Assembly: GCF_000374325.1 (NCBI RefSeq)
Contig: NZ_KB894079.1
Coordinates: 156,910 to 220,909, forward strand
Source of the DNA: Allofustis seminis DSM 15817
Lineage (GTDB): Bacteria; Bacillota; Bacilli; Lactobacillales; Carnobacteriaceae_A
Direction: 5' to 3'
DNA: 64,000 nucleotides
Position 1 is the stretch's first letter. Each line of letters opens with the position of its first letter. Both the position numbers and the translations under genes were made by a program. The notes beneath the pieces are model-generated. The model had not been told where the DNA came from. It searched no databases and saw only the letters and a program-made list of their open reading frames with translations. Shown piece after piece: positions 54,752 through 64,000 of this stretch.

Positions 54752-55696
54752 TTAGACCGCAATAGGTGCTTTAATGCCCGGGTGCGGTTTATATCCAATA
54801 AGTTGAATGTCCTCTTCTGAAAAATCAAAAATACTCGCTGGCTGTTCACTCAATTGAAGTTGTGGGAGATTACGCGTTTGCCGACTCAACTGCTTATGAA
54901 TTTGATCCATATGATTTAAATAAATATGAGCATCGCCAAAAGTATGAATAAATTCTCCAACTTCCAAGTTGCATTCGCGTGCAATTAAAAAAGTGAGCAA
55001 TGCATAACTGGAAATGTTGAAAGGTACACCTAAAAATACATCAGCACTTCTTTGGTACAGTTGACAACTTAATTTCCCTTCTGAAACATAAAATTGAAAT
55101 AGACTATGACAAGGAGGCAACGCCATTTGATCGACTTGGGCAGGATTCCATGCAGAAACAATATGTCGTCTTGAATAGGGATTTTCTTTAATGGATTGAA
55201 TAACTTGTTGAATTTGATCAATCGTTTCGCCATTTTCTCCAGGCCACGAACGCCACTGATAACCATATACTTTACCTAAATCGCCATATTGTTTTGCAAA
55301 ACGGTCATCAGCTAATATTTTTTCTTGAAATTTTTTCATTTCTTGTTGATAGATTTCGTTAAAAGCTTCATCCTTTACTGCTCTTAATCCAAAATTGGTC
55401 ATATCAGGACCATTATAGTCTTTGCTACTAACATATTTTTCAAAAGCCCATTCATCCCAAATATGATTGTTTCTTTCTAGCAAATATTTAATATTAGTGT
55501 CTCCTTTTAAAAACCATAACAGTTCAGATTTTATCAAACCAAATGGCACCCTTTTGGTCGTTAAGATTGGAAAACCCTCACGTAAATTAAATCGCATCTG
55601 ATAGCCAAACACTGATTTTGTACCGACACCTGTACGATCTTTTCTTTCAAGACCATTTTCTAATATATGTTGCGCGAAATCTAAATATTGCTTCAT
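54752..55696 (-). CDS. thyA: thymidylate synthase
   Basis: 314 residues, the longer Lactobacillales/Bacillus-B type. It methylates dUMP to dTMP and leaves dihydrofolate. [19 protein letters not shown], the catalytic Cys in [12 protein letters not shown] (about 198), [20 protein letters not shown] and [15 protein letters not shown] are present. The start is ATG 55696 after GGGG; a TTG three bases earlier is possible. Next to folA. Confidence 0.96.
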   Translation of the reverse strand: MKQYLDFAQHILENGLERKDRTGVGTKSVFGYQMRFNLREGFPILTTKRVPFGLIKSELLWFLKGDTNIKYLLERNNHIWDEWAFEKYVSSKDYNGPDMTNFGLRAVKDEAFNEIYQQEMKKFQEKILADDRFAKQYGDLGKVYGYQWRSWPGENGETIDQIQQVIQSIKENPYSRRHIVSAWNPAQVDQMALPPCHSLFQFYVSEGKLSCQLYQRSADVFLGVPFNISSYALLTFLIARECNLEVGEFIHTFGDAHIYLNHMDQIHKQLSRQTRNLPQLQLSEQPASIFDFSEEDIQLIGYKPHPGIKAPIAV

Positions 55697-55713
55697 CAAC
55701 GATCCCCCATCTC

Positions 55714-57624
55714 TTATTCTGCTAACTCACTTAAATATTCCCAACGTTCCATCTTTTCAAGCAACTTCATTTCAATTTCTTCTTTTTCATTTTGTAAATC
55801 CATTAAATCGCCATAATATTTTTCTTGATTAGGCAATAAGCTAATTTCATTCATTTTCGCTTCAATCATCTGGCTCTTTTGTTCTAATGCTTCAATTTCT
55901 TCTTCGATTGTTTCCCATTCTTTTTTCTCCATATAGGAAAGTCTTTTTTTAGTTTCCTGATGAGATGCTGAAGCATTTTTGGTAGTCGCTCTATTGATAT
56001 CTTTTGCCTGCGGTACATTCTCAACTTTTTGCTGCTTTATAGTGTATTCAGAAAGCGACCCGAAATATTCTTCAATCTGTGCATTGCCCTTAAAAATAAG
56101 AAGTTTATCGGAAATTTTGTCTAAAAAGTAACGATCATGGCTGACAGCAACTACACTTCCTTTAAAATCTTCTAAGAAAGCTTCTAAAACTTGTAAAGTT
56201 TCAATATCCAAGTCATTAGTTGGCTCATCCAACAATAATACATTTGGCTGTTCCATTAGAATACGAATTAAATGCAGTCTTCTTTTTTCTCCGCCTGATA
56301 AAGTTCGAATAAATGCTCCATGTGTTTTTTTAGGAAATGAGAAGCTTTCCAAAAGTTGAATTAAATTTATTTGCTGACCATTTTTTAAAGCAATGGTTTT
56401 GGCAGCTTCCTGCAAATACTCTATGATTCTTTTATTCTCGTCCCATTTGGGGAAAGTTTGTTGGTAAAATCCGATTTTTACAGTCTGACCTACTGTTACA
56501 GTTCCAGAATCTGGTACTAATTGTTGCGACAGTAATTTTAAAAAAGTGGATTTTCCTGTTCCATTATCTCCAGTAATTCCAATTCTTTCGTAGCGTTTAA
56601 TAATCAAACTAAAATCTTTTATTAGCGCTTTTGGATGATAAGAAAAACTTACTTTTTCTAAATCAAATACTTGTTTTCCAAGACGTGGCGTTTTGAAATT
56701 AATTGTAATTCCAGCTTGTCTTGCCTCACTATTTACTTCATCTTGTAACTTTTCAAATCGTTGAATGCGAGCTTTTTGCTTTGTTCCTCTGGCCCGCACA
56801 CCATCACGCATCCATGCTAATTCTTGCTTATAGAGCTGATAATTTTTTTCTTGGCGCAACGCTATATTTTCTAACAATTCCTGCTTTTTTTGTAAATATG
56901 CTGCATAATTGCCAGGATATTTTGTCAGCGATTGAAAATCCAATTCAACAATTTGGTTCACGACTTGGTCTAAAAAATAGCGATCATGTGTAACCAGTAA
57001 GACAGCACCTGAATAATTTTTTATGAAATTTTCTAACCAAAGAATGGAACTGAAATCCAGATGGTTTGTTGGCTCATCTAAAATTAATAAATCAGCATCC
57101 GCAATTAAAACTTGTGCAAGTGCTACTCTTTTAATTTGGCCTCCAGATAGATTGCGCATTGGTGCATGAACATCTTTTATTCCTAAACGATTTAAAATCG
57201 ATTTTGCGGTCGCATCTATAGACCATCCATCTAAGCGATTCATTTCTTCTTCAATTTTTGTATACTTTTTCTGAAGTGCTTGATCGGTCGCATTTTGACT
57301 GAGTTGTTCTAATATTAATTCATATTGCAGCACTAATTGTATCAAAGGCTGCGGGCTATTGAAGATCGTTTCTAAGACAGTCTCATCTGGATCATATTGT
57401 GGCTCCTGTTTTAAATAAGCAACAGTATAATCTTTCGGTGTAATGCGCTGTCCTTCATCAGGAAGAGCATCCCCAGCGACAATATCTAAGAGTGTTGACT
57501 TACCCGTACCATTTCGGCCGATTAAACCAATTTTTTCGCCAGTTGTTATTGAAATATTTAAATGTTTAAATAACTCTTTTACACCAATAGAATGTGTAAT
57601 ATCTTCAAGTTTTAATTCTTTCAA
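55714..57624 (-). CDS. ABC-F family ATPase (Uup-like)
   Basis: 636 residues with two ABC domains and no membrane segments. First: [37 protein letters not shown]; second: [40 protein letters not shown] linker of charged helices and a C-terminal coiled coil (about 560-636) favour the Uup branch over EttA. ABC-F proteins act on ribosomes; some give antibiotic resistance, which cannot be judged here. Start set at TTG 57624 (giving [14 protein letters not shown]), six bases after AAGGTG; an upstream ATG at 57657 has no ribosome site. Confidence 0.88.
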   Translation of the reverse strand: MKELKLEDITHSIGVKELFKHLNISITTGEKIGLIGRNGTGKSTLLDIVAGDALPDEGQRITPKDYTVAYLKQEPQYDPDETVLETIFNSPQPLIQLVLQYELILEQLSQNATDQALQKKYTKIEEEMNRLDGWSIDATAKSILNRLGIKDVHAPMRNLSGGQIKRVALAQVLIADADLLILDEPTNHLDFSSILWLENFIKNYSGAVLLVTHDRYFLDQVVNQIVELDFQSLTKYPGNYAAYLQKKQELLENIALRQEKNYQLYKQELAWMRDGVRARGTKQKARIQRFEKLQDEVNSEARQAGITINFKTPRLGKQVFDLEKVSFSYHPKALIKDFSLIIKRYERIGITGDNGTGKSTFLKLLSQQLVPDSGTVTVGQTVKIGFYQQTFPKWDENKRIIEYLQEAAKTIALKNGQQINLIQLLESFSFPKKTHGAFIRTLSGGEKRRLHLIRILMEQPNVLLLDEPTNDLDIETLQVLEAFLEDFKGSVVAVSHDRYFLDKISDKLLIFKGNAQIEEYFGSLSEYTIKQQKVENVPQAKDINRATTKNASASHQETKKRLSYMEKKEWETIEEEIEALEQKSQMIEAKMNEISLLPNQEKYYGDLMDLQNEKEEIEMKLLEKMERWEYLSELAE

Positions 57625-57700
57625 GTTAAGCACCTTTTTCGCTATGAATTCTTTCATATTTTATCATAGATAAAGAGGAGTTAAAAATTAAAGGATATAT

Positions 57701-57738
57701 AAAAAAAGCTCATGGCATTATTTCCATGAGCTTTTTTT
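57701..57738 (-). terminator. terminator of the AI-2E family permease gene
   Basis: AAAAAAGCTCATGG / CCATGAGCTTTTTT arms (57701-57715, 57724-57738), then T run on the minus strand. Confidence 0.85.
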
Positions 57739-58851
57739 CTATTTATTTGAATGAGTAGTTATCTTTTTTGATTGATAATTTTTCTTATAAAATTTAAAAA
57801 TTGCCAATACAATATCACGCGTAATCACATAGACAGGCAGCGCTAAAATCATTCCTAAAATTCCGAATAAATTCCCAGAAACAAGTAACACTAAAATAGT
57901 TGTAAGAGGATGAATACTCAAATTATTTTCCATCACTAATGGTGCAATAACATTTCCTTCCAATTGCTGAATAACCATAATTGTCACGACAACCATAGCT
58001 ACCGCAAACCATCCTTGCGTTGCTGCAACTAAAATTGCAGGCATAATCCCTAAAACTGGACCAAAATAAGGAATAATATCAAATACCCCTGCTAGCACAC
58101 CTAAAAGAATCGCATTAGGTAACCCCAATAGCATAAAAGATAAATAGGAAGCTACCGCAACATATAAACATAAAATTAGTCGTCCACTTGTATAGCCACT
58201 CACGCCATCATGAAAAATCTCCAAGATCTCTTCCACTAATGGTCGATATTCTTTCGGCGACAATTCAACAATTTTATCTGCACTTTTTGATCCATCTTTA
58301 AAGAAATAATATAAAATCACTGGCACTGTAAATAAATTAATAAAAAATGTAACGGTATAATTAACTGTTGAAGAAATGCCATCCCCTAAGCTACCTACTA
58401 CATTTTTTAAAGTATTGGACACATTGATGTCCCATTCATTTATCAGCTCATTAACTTGTTGCGAAGAAAGACCATTTTTTGAAAGCAAGTTCTCAACTTC
58501 TGTCACGACTGTATTAAAAATAGTCGGTGCCATTTTAATAAATGACGAAATTTCATCAATCAATTTAGGGAAAATGGCTAAGAATAAAAATCCAAATGCC
58601 AATATCAATACAAGAAATGAACTTAAAATGGCAAGCCATTGTCGACTAGTTTTTTCTAACACAAATTGATAAATTGGCAGTAAAGCATAATAAATGAATA
58701 AGGCCAAAATTACTGGAATACCTAATGTGCTAAATAAAGCATTTATAGGAATGAATAAAAATGACACTTGTTGATATGTTAAAACAATTAAGCCTACAAG
58801 AAAAACAAACATTAAAAATGCAATTATTTTAGAACCTTTTAAATATTTCAC
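57739..58851 (-). CDS. AI-2E family membrane transporter (PerM-like)
   Basis: 370 residues. Seven or eight hydrophobic helices with a soluble part (about 85-150), and the family motif GVLAGVFDIIPYFGPVLGIMPAIL (about 255-278) plus LVLLVSGNLFGILGMILALP. Members export small molecules or ions, including autoinducer-2 in one case and sodium in others; substrate not predictable here. Start GTG 58851 after GAAAGGAAAG. Its own terminator separates it from the ABC-F unit. Confidence 0.85.
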   Translation of the reverse strand: MKYLKGSKIIAFLMFVFLVGLIVLTYQQVSFLFIPINALFSTLGIPVILALFIYYALLPIYQFVLEKTSRQWLAILSSFLVLILAFGFLFLAIFPKLIDEISSFIKMAPTIFNTVVTEVENLLSKNGLSSQQVNELINEWDINVSNTLKNVVGSLGDGISSTVNYTVTFFINLFTVPVILYYFFKDGSKSADKIVELSPKEYRPLVEEILEIFHDGVSGYTSGRLILCLYVAVASYLSFMLLGLPNAILLGVLAGVFDIIPYFGPVLGIMPAILVAATQGWFAVAMVVVTIMVIQQLEGNVIAPLVMENNLSIHPLTTILVLLVSGNLFGILGMILALPVYVITRDIVLAIFKFYKKNYQSKKITTHSNK

Positions 58852-58979
58852 AAAAATACTTTCCTTTCTTTAAATCCCAAATCATAATATCCTTTTGATT
58901 TTACTACAATTGGCGACGATTGAAAACAATATTTTAACATGATACGATAAATAGATGAAAATGTGAGGTGACGAATAAA

Positions 58980-59642
58980 ATGCAAAATGATATACCTGAA
59001 TTGTTATTGTTGCTAATTAATGATGAAAAACATCAAAAAGCAGCAACAATTTGTAAACGCAATGGTCTAACATCTGCTACTTATTTCTTTGCACATAGCA
59101 TGGCAGATATTAAATTGTGGCAAATGCTAGGACTAGATGATATGCACCGAGAATGCACGTTAATTATTGGCCCCTCTCATCGCACAAAAAGTGCATTACA
59201 TCAAGTGGCTGAGGCGCTGCATTTAGATAAAAAGAATAATGGATTAGGATTGAGAATTTCTTTAAAAGATGTTTTAGGGATTCGTGAAGAAAATGATATT
59301 GATTCAGCCAATTTATCCATATTGACAGAGAAAGGACAACATAAAATGTATAATATTGTCATAACAATTGTAGATCGTGGAAAGGCAGATCTAGTTCTTG
59401 ATGCATCAAAACGTGCAGGCGGTAACGGTGGAACAATTATTCATGGTCGTGGCTCTGCTGCTAAATCAAAAAAGGTATTTAATATGGAAATCGAGCCTGA
59501 AAAAGAAATTGTTGCCATTATTATTGAAAATGATAAGACAGATAATATTGTCGCCACAATTGCTGAAGAATTAAAAATTGAGAAAGAAAATACGGGAGTT
59601 CTCTTTACTTTCCCACTTGAAGAAGTCCGCGGTGTTGTTTAG
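58980..59642 (+). CDS. tandem P-II-like signalling protein
   Basis: 220 residues, twice the P-II length. The C-terminal half (about 118-220) has the fold markers YNIVITIVDRGKADLVLDASKRAG, GNGGTIIHGRGSA (nucleotide-binding region) and the final GVLFTFPLEEVRGVV. The N-terminal half (about 1-105) keeps the pattern weakly (LLLLINDEKHQKAATICKRNG; NNGLGLRISLKDVLGI) and lacks a clear nucleotide site, so it looks like a degenerate copy. The T-loop has no uridylylated Tyr motif. Start ATG 58980 after GAGGTG. The stop codon overlaps the SD of the DUF1538 gene, so the two are tightly coupled. Confidence 0.8.
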   Translation: MQNDIPELLLLLINDEKHQKAATICKRNGLTSATYFFAHSMADIKLWQMLGLDDMHRECTLIIGPSHRTKSALHQVAEALHLDKKNNGLGLRISLKDVLGIREENDIDSANLSILTEKGQHKMYNIVITIVDRGKADLVLDASKRAGGNGGTIIHGRGSAAKSKKVFNMEIEPEKEIVAIIIENDKTDNIVATIAEELKIEKENTGVLFTFPLEEVRGVV

Positions 59643-59656
59643 GAGGATGATAGAAT

Positions 59657-61123
59657 ATGAGGCAAATCACTATAAAATTAAAAGAAATTAGCGCATCAGT
59701 TTTACCAATTGTTTTATTTGTTTTATTTCTTCATTTTACAATCACGCCTCTTGAATTCAGTGCATTAAAAAATTTTTTGTTTGGTAGTATCTTTGTAATT
59801 CTTGGTCTTACAATATTTCTAGTGGGGGTGGACATCTCCATCACACCCGTTGGAGAATATTTAGGTAAAGGGCTCATTTTAAGCGCAAAAACTTGGATCG
59901 TGTTAGGCATTGGTTTCATTTTAGGCTTTATGATTTCTTTTGCGGAACCTTCCTTAGGCGTGCTAGCGAACCAAATTAGCATTGTAACTCATGACGCTAT
60001 TTCTGCAAGTTCCATTTTAATTGCAATTTCTACAGGTGTCGGATTAATTGTTGGGATAGGGAGTCTTAGAATTTCAAAAGTTTTTCCCATCAAAAAATTG
60101 ATCTGGGGCTTTTATTTACTTATGTTTGCCGTTATGATTGTGACATCCAACACATTCATTTCTCTATCATTTGATGCATCTGCTGCAGTTACTGGAGCAA
60201 TTGCTGTTCCATTCATTATGGCAATTGGGGCAGGTATCGCAGAGCTAAAAAAAGGCGCTTCAGAGGCTGATAACTTCGGCTTAACGGGAATGGTACCAGT
60301 AGGTGCTGTCATTGCCATGATGTTGCTCAGCTTATTTATCGGGGCAGATGATGTAAGTGGTTCATTAGAGATTTCTAGCAGTCATGATATTCCTTTCTTT
60401 AGCTATTATTTGCAGACAATGAGCGCCCAACTTAAAGATGTTGCAATTTCGGTCTTACCTGTTACTTTCGTCTTCTATCTTTATCAAGTAACCAAATTAA
60501 AACTCAACCGTTTTAATGTCCATCGCATTACAGCTGGCTTTATTTATGTATTTATTGGCTTAGTTTTATATTTAACGGGCGTAAATGCTGGCTTTATGAA
60601 TGTCGGTGCATTAATCGGTTTTAAATTAGCTTCTTTAGATTCTCATTGGCCATTACTTTTGATTTCATTTTTATTAGGTGCAATGACCATTCTAGCGGAA
60701 CCAGCGGTCTCAGTTCAGACACATATGATTGAAGAAGTAACAGGAGGATCAGTAAAAGGCAAACCCATTAAAGCCTCATTATCAATCGGCGCTGGTTTAG
60801 CCATTTTATTTGCTGTCAGTCGTATTCTTATTCCTGAACTGGAACTATGGCATATCGTTGTTCCAGGATATATTATTGTACTTCTGATGACTTTAAAGGT
60901 ATCAGATTTATTTGTAGGTATGGCATTTGATGCAGGAAGTGTCGCATCTGGCCCAATGGCTGCAACTTTTATCTTGGCTTTTGTGCAAGGTATTGCAGAG
61001 GCTATTCCATCCGCTGATGTCTTACAAGATGGTTTCGGAATGATTGCATTAGTACTGATGGTACCAATTATTGCCATTTTAATTTTTGGGTATTTATATG
61101 AAAAAGAACTGAATAAATCTTAA
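59657..61123 (+). CDS. DUF1538 integral membrane protein (putative transporter)
   Basis: 488 residues with about 12 hydrophobic helices in two related halves. Repeat markers: FLVGVDISITPVGEYLG against YLTGVNAGFMNVGALIG, and SFAEPSLGVLANQI against ILAEPAVSVQTHMI. A mid-chain FMAIGAGIAELKKGASEADNFGLTGM matches FVGMAFDAGSVASGPMAATF of the second half. This internal duplication is the layout of a DUF1538 permease. Substrate unknown. AGGAGG precedes the ATG, 14 nt after the P-II gene, and a terminator follows at once. A P-II protein next to a permease suggests it gates transport, as GlnK gates AmtB; this is inference. Confidence 0.82.
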   Translation: MRQITIKLKEISASVLPIVLFVLFLHFTITPLEFSALKNFLFGSIFVILGLTIFLVGVDISITPVGEYLGKGLILSAKTWIVLGIGFILGFMISFAEPSLGVLANQISIVTHDAISASSILIAISTGVGLIVGIGSLRISKVFPIKKLIWGFYLLMFAVMIVTSNTFISLSFDASAAVTGAIAVPFIMAIGAGIAELKKGASEADNFGLTGMVPVGAVIAMMLLSLFIGADDVSGSLEISSSHDIPFFSYYLQTMSAQLKDVAISVLPVTFVFYLYQVTKLKLNRFNVHRITAGFIYVFIGLVLYLTGVNAGFMNVGALIGFKLASLDSHWPLLLISFLLGAMTILAEPAVSVQTHMIEEVTGGSVKGKPIKASLSIGAGLAILFAVSRILIPELELWHIVVPGYIIVLLMTLKVSDLFVGMAFDAGSVASGPMAATFILAFVQGIAEAIPSADVLQDGFGMIALVLMVPIIAILIFGYLYEKELNKS

Positions 61124-61125
61124 AT

Positions 61126-61158
61126 AAAAAAGCAGGTCAAAAAAGACCTGCTTTTTTT
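61126..61158. terminator. bidirectional terminator between DUF1538 and the ABC exporter
   Basis: AAAAGCAGGTC / GACCTGCTTTT arms (61128-61138, 61145-61155) with A/T runs on both sides. Confidence 0.88.
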
Positions 61159-62899
61159 AATCCATAAATTGACTTTCATATAATTGTGCATACATTCCTT
61201 TGGATGCTATCAATGCCTGATGGGTTCCTTGTTCAACGATTTTTCCTTTTTCCATCACAATAATCGTGTCAGCATCAACAATAGTCGACAGACGATGTGC
61301 AATTACAAAGTTTGTACGACCCTGCATTAAGTTCTTCATGCCTTTTTGAATCAGTCGTTCGGTTCGAGTATCTACTGAACTTGTTGCTTCATCTAAGATT
61401 AAAATATCTGGATTGGCCACAAAGGCTCTTGCAATTGTTATAAGTTGTCGCTGGCCTTGGGAAATATTTGTAGCTTCTTCTTTTAATATTGTGCAATATC
61501 CGTCTGGCAAACTTTCAATAAAGTGATGGGCATGTGCTTCTTTTGCTGCTTGGAAAACCTCTTCTTCTGTTGCATCTAAAGCACCATACTTAATATTGTC
61601 ATAAATTGTTCCTTGAATTAACCATGTTTCTTGAAGAACCATTCCGAAAAATTCACGAAGGTTCTGTCTGGAAACATTGCGAATATCTATGCCATTAACT
61701 AAAATTTGTCCATCTGTTACATCATAAAATCTCAGTAATAAATGGACTAATGTAGTCTTTCCAGCGCCTGTTTGACCTACAATGGCAATCGTTTCTCCAT
61801 GACGAATTTTAAATGAAATATTCTCTAAAACAGGAGCATTTTCTTCATATGAAAATGAAACATTTTTGAATTCAATTGACTGAATTGGACGTGTAATCAC
61901 TTGATTAGCATGTTTATATTCTTCTGGTGCATCCAAAAATTCAAAAACTCTTGCTGCCGAAGCTAGCATTTCTTGTAGCGTATTTGCCATATCTGCAATA
62001 ATGTCGATTGGGCGGCGAATTTCTTGACTATATTGAATAAAAGCTAAAATATCTCCTAGGAGCATCTGTTGATGGACGACTAACAATCCACCGACGACTG
62101 CAATTAGAACATATGATAAATTACCAATGAAAATCATAATAGGCTGCAAGACACCAGCCATAAAACTGGCACGATAGGAAACAGAATATAAATGATCGTT
62201 GATTTCTTTAAAAACTTTTGCTGAGTCTTCTTCATAACCATAGGCTTTGATTAAATCTGTTCCCGAAAAATTCTCTTCTACAAAGCCAACCATTGCTCCC
62301 AACCCCGCTGATTTTTCTTTAAAATAGCGTTGTGATTTTCTAGTAATCCACTGCGTTGCAAAATAATTCAACGGAATAGTTATAAGAAAAACTAAAAAAA
62401 GAGTCGGACTGATAATAAGCATCATTGCTACAATTCCTATCACTAACAAAATGCTTGAAAAAATGCGATTGACACTCAGTTGAATATTTCGACCGATAAC
62501 GTCAATATCATTCGTCATACGACTTAACAAATCACCCGTTTGTCTACTATCAAAATAAGACAGCGGGATTTTTTTGATTTTATAAGATAATTGTTGGCGC
62601 ATATCTCGAATTAAAGATTGCGACAAATACTCTAACATATAGGATTGAGCAATATCAGCAACCGTTGAAAATATATAAAGCATGCCCAAAATCATTAAAA
62701 AATGAATAATACTATCAAAATTCAATGAATCATTTTGGGTCATGACACGCTGCAAATGTGAAACAATTTTCCCCATGTAAATCGGTGCAAAGATACTGAA
62801 TAATGTGACCAATAATGTTGTAGCAATCGCAATAACACTTTGAAATTTATAAGGTGCCAAATATTTCAATAAACGTTTGATTGTCTGTTTTGCAGTCAT
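61157..62899 (-). CDS. heterodimeric ABC exporter, canonical-Walker B subunit
   Basis: 580 residues: six membrane helices (about 1-310) then one nucleotide-binding domain. Walker A GQTGAGKTTLV, Walker B ILILDEATSSVD with the catalytic Glu, but the signature reads NISQGQRQL instead of LSGGQ. Its ATG overlaps the stop of the upstream partner (TAATG). Together they form a heterodimer of the LmrCD/BmrCD/EfrAB kind, exporting drugs or lipids. Substrate not known. Confidence 0.9.
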   Translation of the reverse strand: MTAKQTIKRLLKYLAPYKFQSVIAIATTLLVTLFSIFAPIYMGKIVSHLQRVMTQNDSLNFDSIIHFLMILGMLYIFSTVADIAQSYMLEYLSQSLIRDMRQQLSYKIKKIPLSYFDSRQTGDLLSRMTNDIDVIGRNIQLSVNRIFSSILLVIGIVAMMLIISPTLFLVFLITIPLNYFATQWITRKSQRYFKEKSAGLGAMVGFVEENFSGTDLIKAYGYEEDSAKVFKEINDHLYSVSYRASFMAGVLQPIMIFIGNLSYVLIAVVGGLLVVHQQMLLGDILAFIQYSQEIRRPIDIIADMANTLQEMLASAARVFEFLDAPEEYKHANQVITRPIQSIEFKNVSFSYEENAPVLENISFKIRHGETIAIVGQTGAGKTTLVHLLLRFYDVTDGQILVNGIDIRNVSRQNLREFFGMVLQETWLIQGTIYDNIKYGALDATEEEVFQAAKEAHAHHFIESLPDGYCTILKEEATNISQGQRQLITIARAFVANPDILILDEATSSVDTRTERLIQKGMKNLMQGRTNFVIAHRLSTIVDADTIIVMEKGKIVEQGTHQALIASKGMYAQLYESQFMD

Positions 62900-64000
62900 T
62901 ATTTGGCCACCCCCTCTTCTCCTTGTGAAATCGCAATTTCTTGATAAATTTTATTATGTTTTAAAAGTTCATCATGTGTTCCAACTCCTACTAATCGTCC
63001 ATCATTTAAGACAAAAATTTTGTCCATTTGTCGAATTGTTGCAACACGTTGGGCTACGATAATAGTAATTTTATTTTTTAATTGACTGTGTAATTTCTTT
63101 CTTAGGTGATAATCTGTTCGAAAATCAAGAGCTGAAAATGAATCATCAAATAAATAGAGGGAGGCATCGCGACTTAGGGCACGCGCAATCGCTAAGCGTT
63201 GACGTTGACCACCAGAAAAGTTTGCTCCGCCACGATATATCTCCTGATCCAGCACTTTTTTATCGCTTAAATTTAAAAAAGACTGCGTTTGTGCAGTAGC
63301 TAATTCATTAAGAATTCGTTCGTCCGTTGCATATTTATTGCTATATTGCATATTTCCGCGAATAGAATCAGAAAAGAAAAAGATTTGCTGTGGTAAATAA
63401 CTAATTTCTTGCCTTAACTCTTTTGTTTTAATTGATTGAATGGGGCAATGGTTGATCTCTAATGTGCCCGATGTGGGCTCATAAAATTGCAGTAATAGTT
63501 TTAAAAGTGTAGATTTCCCACTTCCTGTTCCCCCTATAATTCCAACTGACTCTCCAGCAAAGATTTCAAAGTTTAACTGGTCCAGTGCAGGATGATTTGC
63601 ATAAGGATAATTAAATGTTAAATCCATTGCTTTTATAGACTGTATTGGGCCATCAAGCGAATGATTACCGCCTGTTTTATGAATAGGATAAGTAATAACT
63701 TCTTCTACACGATGAATGGAAGCTGACGTTCTTGGTAAAAGTGTCAACATATAAGACAACATAATGAAGCCACTAAGCATTTGTGTAATATATTGAATAA
63801 ATGCCATCAACTGTCCAATTTGAATAGTGTTTGATAATACGAAGCGGCTACCAAAATAAATGACGGCAATGATAGCGATATTCAAAAATAAAACCATTAA
63901 CGGACGGATCGTTGCCAAGTCTTTATTTAATTTTAGATTCAATTCATAATGTTTTTGACTGGCTTCATTAAAAATCTCTTCTTCCTGAGCATCATTTGAA
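62899..64000 (-). CDS. heterodimeric ABC exporter, degenerate-Walker B subunit (5' end outside window)
   Basis: The frame is open to the window edge, so the N-terminal membrane helices are missing. Visible: the last helices and an NBD with Walker A GGTGSGKSTLL, a canonical signature FSGGQRQRLAIARAL, and Walker B LYLFDDSFSALD, where Asp replaces the catalytic Glu. The partner has Glu but an altered signature, so one ATP site is consensus and one degenerate, as in TM287/288 and LmrCD. Transcribed first, coupled by a 1-nt overlap to the partner. Confidence 0.9.
   Translation of the reverse strand, partial: SNDAQEEEIFNEASQKHYELNLKLNKDLATIRPLMVLFLNIAIIAVIYFGSRFVLSNTIQIGQLMAFIQYITQMLSGFIMLSYMLTLLPRTSASIHRVEEVITYPIHKTGGNHSLDGPIQSIKAMDLTFNYPYANHPALDQLNFEIFAGESVGIIGGTGSGKSTLLKLLLQFYEPTSGTLEINHCPIQSIKTKELRQEISYLPQQIFFFSDSIRGNMQYSNKYATDERILNELATAQTQSFLNLSDKKVLDQEIYRGGANFSGGQRQRLAIARALSRDASLYLFDDSFSALDFRTDYHLRKKLHSQLKNKITIIVAQRVATIRQMDKIFVLNDGRLVGVGTHDELLKHNKIYQEIAISQGEEGVAK

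Noticed and set aside
1-64000. CRISPR arrays, rRNA operons and complete insertion sequences
   Set aside because: No regularly spaced repeats, rRNA sequence or intact transposase was seen in the window; only mobile-element remnants are present.

Overview
The window is a stretch of low-G+C Firmicutes chromosome. Gene content and order point to the order Lactobacillales (Enterococcus/Vagococcus-like). Evidence includes a B-type RNase P RNA, a methionine T-box on metNIQ, pflB-pflA next to a DHH-type pyrophosphatase, the anaerobic nrdD-nrdG pair, Bacillus-like blocks (dinG-ypmB-asnS-dnaD-nth; recU-pbp1A; ypsA-gpsB-rnpB-rlmL), AAGGAGG ribosome sites and many TTG/GTG starts. The species cannot be fixed from sequence alone.

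Layout. 1-5.4 kb: plus-strand dinG (5' end outside the window), ypmB, asnS, dnaD, nth. 5.5-10.7 kb: a lipoprotein and rqcH on the minus strand, then marR, a YrrS-like membrane protein, a DUF697-type GTPase and perR on the plus strand, ending at tRNA-Ser(GGA). 10.8-13.1 kb: a decayed prophage or island lying against that tRNA, with an integrase C-terminal fragment, a toxin-50-like tail and two small related proteins. 13.1-19.9 kb: pbp1A-recU divergent from ypsA-gpsB-rnpB-rlmL and a YczE-like membrane protein. 19.9-24.6 kb: a second accessory region with three decayed toxin-antitoxin traces, a structured noncoding stretch, and a G+C-richer block carrying a frameshifted, truncated Cna-B adhesin, a lipoprotein and a gene tail.

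24.9-42.3 kb: central and anaerobic metabolism and topoisomerase IV. This holds ppdK, then minus-strand T-box-metN-metI-metQ, nrdD-nrdG, ppaC, pflB-pflA and parE-parC. 42.5-57.7 kb: plsY on the plus strand, then minus-strand housekeeping transcription units: xerC-hslV-hslU, topA, rbgA-rnhB-dprA, and abcF-thyA-folA-yozE-deoD-ctp-lepB. 57.7-64 kb: an AI-2E family permease, a two-gene unit of a tandem P-II protein plus a DUF1538 membrane protein, and a heterodimeric ABC exporter running off the right edge.

The anaerobic enzymes (NrdD/NrdG, PflB/PflA) with PpaC, PPDK and methionine uptake fit a fermentative, auxotrophy-prone lactic organism. The most interesting candidates are the P-II/DUF1538 pair, the toxin-50 remnant flanked by two related small proteins, the toxin-antitoxin graveyard, a probable CTG start for recU, and an orphan Shine-Dalgarno near the predicted 5' end of ppdK mRNA. 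All functional calls are from sequence reading; no database search was run.
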